A stretch of 64,000 nucleotides of DNA from Agelaius tricolor (lineage: Eukaryota > Chordata > Aves > Passeriformes > Icteridae), in assembly GCA_023055355.1 (NCBI GenBank), contig JALJCS010000001.1, forward strand, positions 98,317,381-98,381,380. The letters are read 5' to 3'. The stretch's first letter is position 1; every line of letters begins with the position of its first letter. Made by a program: the position numbers and the translations under genes. The notes below the pieces were generated by a model. That model saw only the letters and a program-made list of their open reading frames with translations, made no database searches and was not told the origin of the DNA. This document shows positions 14,179 through 25,116 of the stretch, piece by piece.

Positions 14179-14500
14179 CTTGTTCTCTCAGATGGCTGAT
14201 GAGTGAGACAGCAACTGGATGTGTTCAAAAATTCTATTTTCTATCATTCCACATAACAGAGCTGGAGGGAGTTATTTTGCTTTAATTTTGCTAATTAATA
14301 CTTAATCTATATATCTCTATTTTTTTTTTTGTAAGCCTGAGTACTCATTCAGTCAGCTTGTAGAGTTTTTCTATAGCATTTCACTATAGCATAGTGACCT
14401 AATTTTCATGATAAGGAAAATGTATAGGTAGGTAAATAAAGGTACCAGCTCATTCTTAGAACCACCATGTTAATTAAAAAAAAAAAAAAAAAAAAAAAAA
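14179..14500 (+). pseudogene. Possible A-tailed retroposed fragment, source unknown
   Basis: A run of 25 A residues (14476-14500) follows an AATAAA hexamer at 14435-14440, 35 bases upstream. That is slightly farther than a typical cleavage distance. The A-run is followed by AGAAGTAACAG (14502-14512). A near copy, AGAAGTTACAG, lies at 14168-14178 with one mismatch and could be the other half of a target-site duplication. If so, about 320 bp of 3' UTR-like sequence was retroposed here. No coding part and no parent gene are recognisable. The alternative is an A-rich microsatellite beside a chance AATAAA. Confidence 0.3.
14476..14500 (+). repeat. A25 homopolymer run
   Basis: Uninterrupted run of 25 A, one of the longest homopolymers in the window. 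Its length is likely polymorphic and prone to sequencing or assembly error. Confidence 0.95.
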
Positions 14501-14865
14501 GAGAAGTAACAGAAAGAAATGACAAATACAATATAATTGATTCTGATCATTCTGATCATGTCTTCCAATCCCTTCCTTCTTCATCTAAAGTTGTGTAATC
14601 ATACAAAATCCTTGTGGGAGGCTTTACAGCTACATTACTGTAATTACACGTGGTAATTTTTTTCATATGTTAGAACTATTCTTTAGAAAAACTTGAATTA
14701 TAGCTTTAGAAACATGTAAGCAATTGTGGAAACAAGTCAAAACAGTGCAATGTTAATGTCAAAATTAATGGCACTGAGTCACTAAATTCAAGAACAGTTT
14801 TTGTTTCACATGTTTTTGTTATGCTTCATTGTGTGTGTAGCTATATCAATATGATGACAAATTGA

Positions 14866-14887
14866 ATACCCTGTATTTACAGGGTAT
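14866..14887. repeat. Perfect inverted repeat, 10-bp arms, 2-nt centre
   Basis: ATACCCTGTA, then TT, then TACAGGGTAT. The arms are exact reverse complements with only two bases between them, so the unit is close to a full palindrome. No transposon boundary is apparent beside it. Confidence 0.8.
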
Positions 14888-15079
14888 AACAAATAAGTAA
14901 TAACTTTGTCAGGAGATCTTATTTGACTATTTATACTCCAACACAGAGTGCAAAAGACTATAGTAATGCCAAACATTTAAAACTTTTTCCGAAAAAACAG
15001 ACATATACTAGAAATCAAAGTTCCATTTTGACCAAAATAATAAACATAAAAAATTACATACCAATATTATTTCTATCAT

Positions 15080-15417
15080 GCAGCCCTTCAGTACTTAAAG
15101 GAGGTCTATAGGACAGATGGGGATAAATGTTTTAGCAGGGCCTGTTATGGTAGGAAAAGGGGTAATGGCTTTAAAGCAGAAGAAAGTAGATTTAGATTAG
15201 ATGTATGAAGAAATGTTTCACAATGACGATGATGAAACATGGGAACAGATTGCCCAGAGAGGTGGATTATGCCCCATCCCCAGAAATATTCAAGGTCAGG
15301 CTGGACAGGGCTCTGAGCAACTGACTGGATTGATGACATCCCTGCTTGTGCCATGGGGATTGCACTGGTTGACTTTTAAAGGCCCCTTCCATCCAAAACT
15401 AGTCTATGATTCTACAA
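15080..15417 (+). mobile_element. CR1 LINE 3'-end fragment, well preserved
   Basis: This is the clearest plus-strand CR1 in the window. It runs 'cagcccttcagtacttaaag', 'gacagatggggataaatg', 'aaaaggggtaatgg', 'tgcccagagaggtggat', 'tgccccatcccc', 'ttcaaggtcaggctggacag' and 'ggccccttccatccaaaact', and ends in TCTATGATTCTACAAT. That order and the terminal octamer-like tail are diagnostic of CR1 in birds. It is 5' truncated (about 340 bp) and has no reverse transcriptase frame. The 101-codon frame at 15201-15506 is translated repeat. Confidence 0.92.
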
Positions 15418-17217
15418 TATGTTGCTTTCCTTATTTACTTTTCAGTCTAATATTTTTTGTGTTGCTAAGAAAAAAACTGTCTTATCTTTGTGGAGTGATT
15501 TATTAATCACATTATTCATAAATCTGAAGATCCAGTGATACCTGTGGGAATACAGTGCACTTAGGCATTTTCTCAAGAACTGTTTATATGTGCATAAAAA
15601 TTACTGAGAAGAGAGAAGAAAAAGCCTGAAGCTCTCTCCCTTGTTAAAGACAAACAAGTGAGTCCGCTAAAAACGAATCTGCATTTTTCAGCTTCCTTTT
15701 TGTCCTTGTTTTATATAATGAACACCATTTGGATGAGGATCCAAATTCACCATCTTTCCCTTTCTCCCTCTCATCCCATCTCTCAATTTTTGCACCATCC
15801 TACATGTCTGAAGTTTAGCTGTCTGCAAATAAGAGCGCACAAGTTTGTCTTAACAAGAAAATCACTTGCTGAGAAAGTGGCTAACTGGCAGTGGGAACAG
15901 TTCAGCTTACTCTTCTGCTCTTCCCTAAGAACAATGCAAAAGTTAAAGGACAGAGATCTACAGTTGGTGCTGTATACAGACATTTTCTTTATTATCTGTT
16001 CATAGACATCTAATGCTTTGGCAGTCTTCCAAATATGCATATATAATACTGGGAACCACTTTTCTTGTAAAAAAGAAGCATTTGTTGGCACAAGTTTCAG
16101 ACTTAGTTGAAAAAATCAGCAACTAAAGCTCAGCCCCATCCTCACAATCACAGATAAAGTGGTCTTTGTTAAACTGGCAGAGCTGAAAGGAAGAATTGAA
16201 ACTTGCTCTCTCCTCCCCCTTGGCTTTGCTTACATCAGAACTCCCTTATTAGACTTTGTTTTCATTCTTCATGTGTGCTTTTCTGAATTATGAGCTTTTG
16301 CACTTTAATGATATTAGTTTGCCTAATTCTGTGTCTGAAAAAAAAATAAAAACTAACATTTCACTCAGATTTCCCAGATTTGACTGGACTGATGGTTTTG
16401 TGAGTAATAATCAGAAGTAATTGCTTATTAGAAGGCAGTTCAGTTGTGAACTCTGACTGTGGTCTCAGGCACAGGAGGCAGATTTTCACAAATCACATGC
16501 AAATCCTTTGCAAGTGGTACTTGTTAGCTTCTTTTAGTTGAGAGGGTGATTGGATATGGAGATGATCAGGCTGAGGCAACAGAATCCTGTGCAAAATACA
16601 TACATTTATGAATATCAGACAGCTAGTGACCCAAAAATGGTCCTCCAGCCTGCCATATAGTTTCTTTAATACCAAGCTAAACAAAACACAATGCCTGTAG
16701 CTCCATGAGTCACATGGATTATTAGTGATTTTTTAATCAGGTTTTCTTTTGCTTTTTTTCATCAATTATTCTTAATTCAAATTACTCCCTAATCTAATAT
16801 AAATAACATTGTGTATCCCTGAAGTCCTCCAAATATGATAATTGTCTTTGAGAAAAGTACCTCAGGCAAAGAGTGGTTCCAGGTACCAAAGGTGACAAAT
16901 GTGGAGGTCAGCTGCATAAACATATGCTCTTTAACTGCATATAAGTTTAATTGAGGCTTGCTTTTAAAACAGAACTGGCACCAAAACTAGATTGTACAAT
17001 CACATTAGTTCCACTTACTGTTACCTTGGCCATGGTGAAGAGCAGCCTGCAGACAGCACCCTGTTGCAAACAGCAGTTTCTGCCTGGACTGCTAAATCAC
17101 TCCTGCCTCGTGTCACCTGCTCTCCAGTTTGGACTAAAATGAATACACAGCCTCCTGGAGGGCTAACAAAGGCAAGGCCCTGACTTGGGTGTTGGGCCAT
17201 TGCAGTGTCACCAGCTG
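15418..17217. other. Non-coding DNA, no gene seen
   Basis: No gene or repeat recognised. Frames at 15658-16005 (+) and 15783-16091 (-) overlap antisense to each other and show no recognisable domain. A stretch around 16215-16330, rich in TAAT and TTAAT-like cores, could be an enhancer-type conserved element; only cross-species alignment would show it. Confidence 0.55.
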
Positions 17218-17300
17218 GGATGGATAATGAGGGAGCCAGGAGCGCGGGTTGATGAGCACAGGGGTTGCCTGGTGACCGGCGTCTGTCAGGTGTCCGTTAT
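17218..17300. promoter_or_regulatory. CpG cluster with an RFX X-box-like motif
   Basis: Five CpG dinucleotides fall between 17243 and 17296 in a window where CpG is otherwise sparse. At 17264-17276 is GTTGCC-T-GGTGAC. This is two GTHRCC-type half-sites in inverted orientation with a 1-bp spacer, the arrangement bound by RFX transcription factors. The flanking 17030-17220 is also GC-richer than average. This would fit a small enhancer or a minor promoter. No TATA box, exon or open frame supports a gene start here, so the regulatory role is inferred. Confidence 0.3.
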
Positions 17301-19764
17301 CATTTGATGGGAGCTGATAGGGGAGTCCTGCTGAAGGAGATTGGATCATTAGAAGAGAACAGTAATTTGCCCTTATGCCTCAAGTTGAGGGATCTGATGC
17401 AGCAAGTGTCTTCAGAGATAAGAAGCGAGTCTTTTTTCTTTTTTTTTCCTGAGTGTAGAGGGAGAAATTATCTTTTTATCTCACCTTGAAGGGAAAAGAC
17501 TGAGCTAGGGCACTCTGGAGGGCTGTGCTGATCCTCCAAAGGGCTGTCTGGGTGCCTCCTGGGCTGCTCTAGGCACTACACCGAGGCACACTTAATTTTC
17601 TGCTACTCTGTGTCCTATTCTGCTTTTTTCTCAAGCAAAAGCAATCATGATTTCAGAAGCTCTACACCATTATCAAATTAATAATAAAGCATTCCTAAAA
17701 AGGCTCTGAACTGCAGTTCTAAGGAAAGGGTTTAAAAGTGTGGGAGATGCTAGGCTGAGCTTTATACATCTAAAACTGTATGTTCCTGTACCCAGAGATC
17801 CAACTGAGAATTTCAGAATTAAAGGCTATCTTGCTCACACTGCTCAGTGACTAGGTCACCCCAGCAGCTGTCTAACAGACAGGGTGCAGGAACTGCTCAG
17901 TCTGTTGCTAACACAAAATTCCATTTCTAGGCTAGGGGATGCCTTCTAAACATTGGGAACTGTTCTGTCATCTTGCAATGGCCTCTGCAGGATTTGCATT
18001 TTATTATATTATAATTCAGGGGAACTGTAAATAGAGCAAAGGGCAAGACCCAAATAGTGGGTGCAGTCAAATTTAAATTTAGGCAGAATGCTTAAGAAAA
18101 TTATTTAACAAAACAAAACAAAAAAGTACTGTAACCTGGAAATCTAAGCGTTCCCTAAAACTTGTCAAGGTTGTGCAAATGGGTATTCCTGTGCCTGGTT
18201 GAAAGTTCACTTGCCCAACTAAATCAAGACCACAGCTGCTCCATCCTCTTCTTTGGCTTTATTTCAAGGGAAAAATAAAACTGATGGAGGAACGAAGCAG
18301 GTTGTGACAAAAAGGAGGGGACGCAGCCCTGACAGGGAAACTCCAGCTGTGAAAGACAGCACTGTGTCTCTGTGACTCACTCTGGCTGCTCCCAACACAC
18401 ACCAGCTTGTCTCCCCATTCCTGCTCTGCTCCTGGTCATGCTGCCAGACCCTCACACTAGCCTTGGTTTTCACTAAAGTCCATAGTTTGCTGCTTCAACT
18501 CACTGAATTCAAGGAAAACTCTCATTCTTTTCTTGCTGGTTTAGTTTTCTTCCAGAATAGTGAACAAAATTAGCTCCAGAGGAGCCTGAAGAGCCACAGA
18601 GCAGATGGAAAGTGCATGTCAGGAGTAGAGAAAAGACCAGGAAAAAAGAGAGGTTTCTCTTTTGCCAGAAATGCAAGGTTTTGACTGCATTACTTCATGT
18701 CAGATAATTTTATTTGAAGTATTTTGCCTAACAGGTCAACTCCTCAAGCTGAGTTTATCCAAGTTCTACTTTAAGTCCTCCTTAATCAGTACTGATTCCC
18801 ATTCAAAAGATAGATGCCTAACTTCTAAGCATATCACTCCTTGCACGAAAGAACCTTTACTACAGCTATGAATACTACAGAATGAATACCAGAAAGCCCC
18901 CAATAAAAATTTCTAGAGATATTCACTCATGGAATTCTGCAGTGTAGTTCAAATTTTGAGCAAATGAATTTTAGTTATAGACATGTCAAAGAAATCACAT
19001 TAGACTTGGAACTTGAGTTGTTGCACTGAATGGTGATATATTTCATACAAGACAGAAAGCAACTTGATGACAGGGTTACCAAAAGTCCTTGATGCAGAGG
19101 CACTTAAATGAGACAGTCAAGGCTCTGCCAACACCCTTTGCAGTAAGAACCACTCACCCCCACACAATACTTCGTGTGAATGTCATGACAGAAAATTAAT
19201 TTCAAAGTCTTCATCTAGCCAATAACTCTTTTGGCAGCTTAGTTTTTCCTGAGAATGTGACTTTGGAAAAGACTTCTACAATAAAAACGGAAGAATTTAA
19301 GTTGTGCTTTTTTTCCCTGAAAGTATATTTATTCCATCTTATCATGCTCTTCAAAGAATTTCAAAGACCCAGTGTGTCGTTCTACCTAATTTGAGGCATA
19401 TATCTTACTTAAATTTGAGAAAAGTATTGATTTGTCTGCTTTCTGTGAGCCAAGGGATAGATTAAATTTTATTTGAAATATTCTTCTCGTATTATTCTAT
19501 CTCTAAAAATCTTTCATTTCAGTGACTGGAATGTGCCTAGTGGGTACTTAGCAGAGTCTGGACCAGAAATCTTCCTAAATTTCTATTTTATTAACACAAT
19601 AGCTTTACTTATTCTGGAATTGGTTTTCAAAGGTATTGAGGCGTTTGAAAATGAAGATCAACCACAACAGGATCAAAAAACGTCCTTGAACATTCTGAAT
19701 TTCTACACTGCTGCTGAGAAATATCTGACAAATGTATTTATCTGAATCCTTAAGCATCTGATAC
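17301..19764. other. Non-coding DNA, no gene seen
   Basis: AT-rich DNA with an AAAAC-type low-complexity run near 18108-18125 and a pyrimidine-rich stretch at 17429-17450. No recognised repeat or exon. Confidence 0.55.
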
Positions 19765-19832
19765 AGAGAAAGGACTTGAACTCAGTGATCCTGATGGGTC
19801 CCTTCCAACACAGCATATTTTGTGATTCTGTG
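19765..19832 (+). mobile_element. CR1 LINE extreme 3' end
   Basis: A short match to the last part of one CR1 subgroup: AGGACTTGAACTCAGTGATC, then CTGATGGGTCCCTTCCAACA, ending in TTTTGTGATTCTGTGG. The terminal GATTCTGTG unit marks the true 3' end. The upstream part is lost or too diverged to see. Confidence 0.8.
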
Positions 19833-22800
19833 GCTTCTTTATATTTCTGCAAACTAGCCCTCTATTTTGGACTTGAAGCACATTTTAAATGTATTTTCCT
19901 TCATGTGTTTCTCAGGTACCTGGGCAGTGGTGTGCCCAGAGGATGTACCACAGTACAAGTCTGCTTGTAAATGGCACAAAAAACAGAAACAAAGGAGCTT
20001 ATGTTGACCATAGCTCCTATAGGCAGCTGTGTTCTCTTCTTGTCCAGTTTCTGTATGTTTTTTAGTAGAAATTAATAAAAATAATAAAATCAAACTATAG
20101 TTGGTGGTTTTTTACTTGGCTATTCCACCAAAAAAAATGGAATTTAAACAAGCTGTGGATGAGATTTATGTGGATAAACTGTTCCTTTTAGGATAGAATA
20201 AAAATTCAAACATGCTTTTTTGCTCAAAGCTACAAGTTTAGGATCACCTAGTCCTATAAATCTTCTGATATTAAGTGGATACAAATGATGAACTGTTCAG
20301 TGTGATCAGCTATTTTAACTATTTGTTGCTTCTTGAAAAAAAATATATTTGGAAGTCTTCTTTGGAGGGATGTTTTCTGTAATGAGGTCTGACTTGCCAT
20401 ACCCCACAGACAACCCTTCCATATCCCAAGAACACCATCCTAACAGGTTTCAAGAGGCTTCTAAAAGTGCTGTGTTTTTCAGGCATTCCTCAAGACAAGT
20501 CTCTACACATGTAGCTGAGGAAAAGGGGCATATACTCTTTTTGTGTCATGAGAGCTCTGTCATACTCTGCAAAACTGTCAGCCAAGTTCTGCAGGAGAAC
20601 CTAAAGGTTTAGGCAGGTTGTTAATCAAGCTCCCTTGTTTGTAAAACTGGGGTTTGCTCCTTGCCTTTGTTTGCAGTATCCAAAAGATGAGCAAAACAAC
20701 TATTGCCAACAGAAGTTTGTGCATATGTTTTATGTGCTTATCTGTTTGTGTAAAATGCATCACTTTGTGTGAAACTGGAGCTGAAAGAGCTAAGGCAATA
20801 AACAGAGAGAAGAGACTTCTGTATGCATAGTTAGGAAGCTCATATCTGGTATATTGTACGCTACTCTTGAGGTCAGATTTGCTGAAAAATATTGAAAGAT
20901 CAGTCAGGGTTTAGAGAAATGTCAAAAAATGACTTCAGATGAAAATATTGAGGAATGTCACCTAAAAGATTACTCAATCATGCCCTATAAAAGGATATAG
21001 TAGAGGTCTCTGTGGCCTTTGAAGGTCATGAGAGATAAACTTTTTCTAGAAATTAGGAGAATACCTGGAATAGGGGTTGTAGTTTATCATCTCACCATGT
21101 GATGAAGTGGGATTTTATATCCTGAGGGATTAATAAATTAGTAAATGAAGAAGATATATTTGTTTAGGTTTTTTTGTATGCTTTGTTTTATTTTTTCACC
21201 TCCAAAGCACACTCTAGTTATGCAGCTAATTATTAGATTCTGTGGAGGAGCAACAAGTAAATACTATTGCCCTTACTCTGCAAAAGTTATGCAAAATGAA
21301 CATGCAGATCCCTTCTGAATTTCTATTAAACACTGAGAGAACTTCAGTTCACAGCAGGCAAGTAGCAGGGTGTGGTGAATATATTATTACCAATATAAAG
21401 AATATTGTATGTTGTTATCTTTGCAATAACAGAGAAAGAAATTCTATAATGGTTTGTCAACATACTTTTGAAAAAGAAATCTACTTCTCCACTTTGAATT
21501 CACTGAATCAATTTTTTTCTATTCAGTGGCAAAAGAATTCCAGTTTCTTTAGTATTTTATAACTTTTTCATGTTATAATTGCTCTAAATATGCTAATTTT
21601 AACCAATAATAGTGGGATTTTGATTTCCATACTTTTAAGTCTGAGACAGCTACTTTTTCTATTTTTCACACAGCTCATTGTCAATATAATGAAATATATA
21701 CAGGTAAAGTTAAGCAACGTACATAAAGAAAACCTAAAATGCTTTATAGTACAAAGATAAGGAATTGGAATAGAAGAAATCTCCCCAAGAAATCTCATCT
21801 CATCTGCTATCAAAACAGCTACCCAACTTCCTCAAGGATCTTCAGATGTGCAAGAATTTTCAGAGAGGTTAGAACTGTCTGTACCTGAGGCTCTGGTCCA
21901 ACAAGTTCCAAGAATTTCATGTATGTTCTCTGGTACAAAGAGCATACTTCCACAGACAGCTGTGACTTAGGGACATCATGAAATACAGGTTTGAATTACC
22001 CTCCCAAGGCATGCACTCATCTATTGGCCCAGCCATCATTTTTGGTGTCCAAACAAATGCCTTGAACTTCATTATTCAGGAGGTGAATCAAAAGCAGACA
22101 CGTGAGAGATGTTCTCACCTGGATAGACAGAGGAGAGCTGAAATAATTCCAAGCCTCGGCATCCTCCTCTGCCTGTTTAGCAATACTGCATCATAAGGCT
22201 GTGTGCTGTACAGCCAGTCCCATTTTCTACTGAAAGAGGTGGCTGCATTTCAGTGATGCATGAAGTAATTCATCTACATAGCTTATAAAGCACTTAGAGC
22301 TCCTTTGGGATAAAAAGCACTTAAAAATGTAAGGTATTAGTATTTCTTAGTGTGTTTAAGTTGTCAAATCTTTTTACTTTCTTATCACTCAAATCAGCTT
22401 CAAAATTCACTTTTGCAGCAAAACGTACAAATGCTAATTCACTTCAATTAAAAATCTATTGCCTGCACTTCATTTTTAATGGAGGCAAGTGCCTGGGAGA
22501 AATACCCCCCTCAAATGTTACTCATGATATAGGCTGTAGAAGGCCAGCTTTCCCTGGCATTTCCATCCACATGCAGGAGCAAGCAGTTCTTTTGACTGTC
22601 TACAATCTAAAAATCATTTTGCTAGGTCAAAAAATCATTGGGATTTTTCTACTTGCCTTTTTTGGTATTTGCTACTGGAATGGTAAGGAACATATGTGAG
22701 GGTTTCCTACACACATAGTTTCTTTCCCCTGTTCCTCTTCACTCTCCTCCCATTCTACACAGTTTCCCTAAGCACAGGATCCCACAAATGCCAGTTTCTA

Positions 22801-23850
22801 ATCCTTCACCCAAATGTCATTTCAGTAATTCTTACATTGCTGAAGAAAACTTGTACAAGATTTTCTAGTAAGTGCTGTAGTAGATGGGACTGTAGCTGAC
22901 ATTTACATCAGCACTTAATGGGATTTAGAAAGGGGCAGAAGTGCTTGGGGTGGGGGGACATTAGCACATGTGCCTTCACTGCAGCTGCAGCGATGAAGCT
23001 GGAATAGGGCTGGATACGGGTAGAGGCTGGAGCACCACAATGAAGATTATTTAATATACACAATATTTTATGATTTTGTGAAACATTGTTCACTTTAAAT
23101 TATTCTGTGAAGTCAGACTGAAAGAAGCTTATTAAAAAAAAAAGCCAAAACAAAATAATTATTTTTTTAAATTTAGAAATTTGTGACATTCAAAACACTG
23201 CACTTTAGAAAACAAGTATTACAGCCTAATAGCTCTTTTGACTGCTAAAACTGCAAGTCACTGTGCCTTGGAAAGCAGCTGTGTGATCTGAAGAAACATC
23301 TCTCAGATTTAACTAATAATTTGCATGTAAAGCATCCTAAGAATGTGAAACCATTTGGTCAATCTATACTCTTCAAGATTTATTTCTCTTGTAATTAATA
23401 CTGAAGCTTCAGTGGTAGAAAAGGAATGCCTAATGATGTTCTCTGAGTCTTCTTAATGGAGGACCATCATGGGCATTACCCCAGCATAAAAAAAGTGAGC
23501 TGGCATCAGAGATTTAGCTTTCACTCTGAATTTCCTGGGTTTTTCAAGCTCAAACAAGACCCTTAATGTTGCTTTAATGTAGTTTTTGGTGGTATAATTC
23601 TTCTTAATTCTGTCCATTGCAGTCCTTTGATACTTTATGAATTACTTATCTCACATTAATAAGGCTTAACATGGAGTATTAACCTCCTATACATTCCTAA
23701 TTAGTTTTTAATGAATTTTAGTTTTCTTGTTAGAAAAAGAGCTAGCTAGCTAACTACCACAAATTTAATCTCCATTACTGGAGCATAAGACAACCACCCC
23801 TGGGGATGCATGTCCTTGAGATTTTCACGTTAAACAAGAAGCTTTATAAA
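19833..23850. other. Non-coding DNA, no gene seen
   Basis: About 4 kb without a recognised gene or transposon. The longest frames (21242-21562, + and 22352-22699, +; 106 and 115 codons) have no motif I can place, and their lengths are expected by chance in DNA this size. 22900-23040 is a somewhat GC-richer patch containing a G-run. Confidence 0.55.
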
Positions 23851-23873
23851 AGAGTCAAAGCAGCTTTGACTCT
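23851..23873. repeat. Perfect palindrome, 11-bp arms, 1-nt centre
   Basis: AGAGTCAAAGC, A, GCTTTGACTCT: the arms are exact reverse complements. The right end overlaps by two bases the 40-bp sequence (23872-23911) that is repeated 3 kb away. The second copy of the 40-mer lacks this palindrome. Confidence 0.85.
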
Positions 23874-23911
23874 ATTTCTGTAAAGCACACAGAAACGTCT
23901 ACAAAAGACTA
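23872..23911 (+). repeat. Dispersed 40-bp direct repeat, copy 1
   Basis: The sequence starts CTATTTCTGTAAAGCACACA and continues to ...AAAAGACTA. It recurs at 26861-26900 in the same orientation with a single T/C difference at its tenth base. Flanking sequences of the two copies are unrelated by eye. The origin is unknown: it could be the remnant of a dispersed repeat, a local duplication or gene conversion. Confidence 0.9.
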
Positions 23912-24439
23912 TGGGTGTCTTGGCTTACTCCTCAGCTTTGATGGTGTAACAAGTCTTGGACTATTTATAACTAGTGACACTATACACTACATAAACTTAC
24001 AGAGATTTCTATAATATGTTATGGTACTACAAAAAATTTAACAGGCCAAATTGCTGGTCACCTGATAGCTGGAGTAGGAGAAGAGGTGAATTAGTTTATT
24101 TTCTTTTTATTGAGTTCAATATCAACAGTCATTATATGATACATATTGGAAAAGAGAATTTTCCTTTTTTTTTGACATGATAATCACATTTTTTCCCCCT
24201 GAATAGTTTTTTTTTTTTTAGTATGGATGAATTTTATAAAACGCATTTATGAGCTGTAATTATTTTTTGTATGTAGTACAAAAATATGTTTTAAGTAATT
24301 GTTTTGCAAGAAAGCCACTGGAGTACAAGTTACAAAGCTTTTTTTTTCTATTTGTGCAGGGCTTTAAATAAATATAATTGTGGGCAAAATCTATTAGCTA
24401 GTATATTGGGATTAGTAGAACAAAAAGAACAGCATCTCG
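23912..24439. other. Non-coding DNA, no gene seen
   Basis: AT-rich with several T-runs at about 24165-24220. Nothing recognisable. Confidence 0.5.
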
Positions 24440-24775
24440 TTCTGAACCGCAGCAGGATGTCAGGAATGAATCACAGAAGTTTTCACTGGCAGTGCACAGG
24501 ATGATGCTGAAGCAGCACTCAGTGCTGGAACCAACTCAGAGAGGCACAAACCCTCAACATCCTTTGGCTCTGTTGGGACAGGGCTACAAGGAGGATGTTC
24601 TTCATCCCACTTCCTCCACCTGGGGGTTTGATTTCCTTGGTGATTTACAAGAGCCCTACAGTTTTGCATTCAGAATATACCGCAGGAGCTTTGTGTCAGT
24701 CCCCCAATGCATGACCTGGGGGGCTGGAAGAAGGTGTGGCTCTCTGGAGCTGGGGTAGGAGGTCTGCAGGGGAGA
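24440..24775. other. GC-richer patch of unknown nature
   Basis: Composition rises clearly above the flanks. Overlapping frames occur on both strands: 24492-24758 (+, 88 codons) and 24460-24669 (-). Neither shows a recognised domain or start context. It could be a decayed mobile element or a fragment of a retrocopy. Confidence 0.4.
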
Positions 24776-25070
24776 GTTCAGTTTCTTACAAACTTGTCTG
24801 CTCTGACATTGCTCTATCAAGTACTCAGGCATTCTTGTATGTAGGATATTTTAGAACAGGAAGGCAGCTGATGAGCTATAATTGAGTGAACATCTATGTT
24901 AAAGCAGGCTGCATTTGCATATGTTGGACAAGTAGAAATTTCCTTTCACTAACACAAATTATATTTGATTAATTTCCTTCTGTCAGCAGTCAGAAGCAAA
25001 AAAGCTATGACAGTGTCCTAGACAGTAAAACCATATACATGTAAAAATACACATTATTAAAACATTTTAA

Positions 25071-25116
25071 ATGCAGAAATCTAGTATGTCATGCAGAAAT
25101 CCAGTATGAAATGCAA
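25071..25116 (+). repeat. 20-bp tandem repeat, about 2.3 units
   Basis: ATGCAGAAATCTAGTATGTC (25071-25090) is followed directly by a second copy, ATGCAGAAATCCAGTATGAA (25091-25110), and by a partial third (ATGCAA). The first two units differ at three positions, so this is a small minisatellite-like duplication. Confidence 0.85.

Noticed and set aside
15201..15506. 101-codon plus-strand frame
   Set aside because: More than two thirds of it is the 3' end of a CR1 repeat, and it continues into T-rich DNA.
21242..21562. 106-codon frame with a helical-looking start
   Set aside because: It opens with GTG rather than ATG, shows no domain, and its length is expected by chance in this composition.
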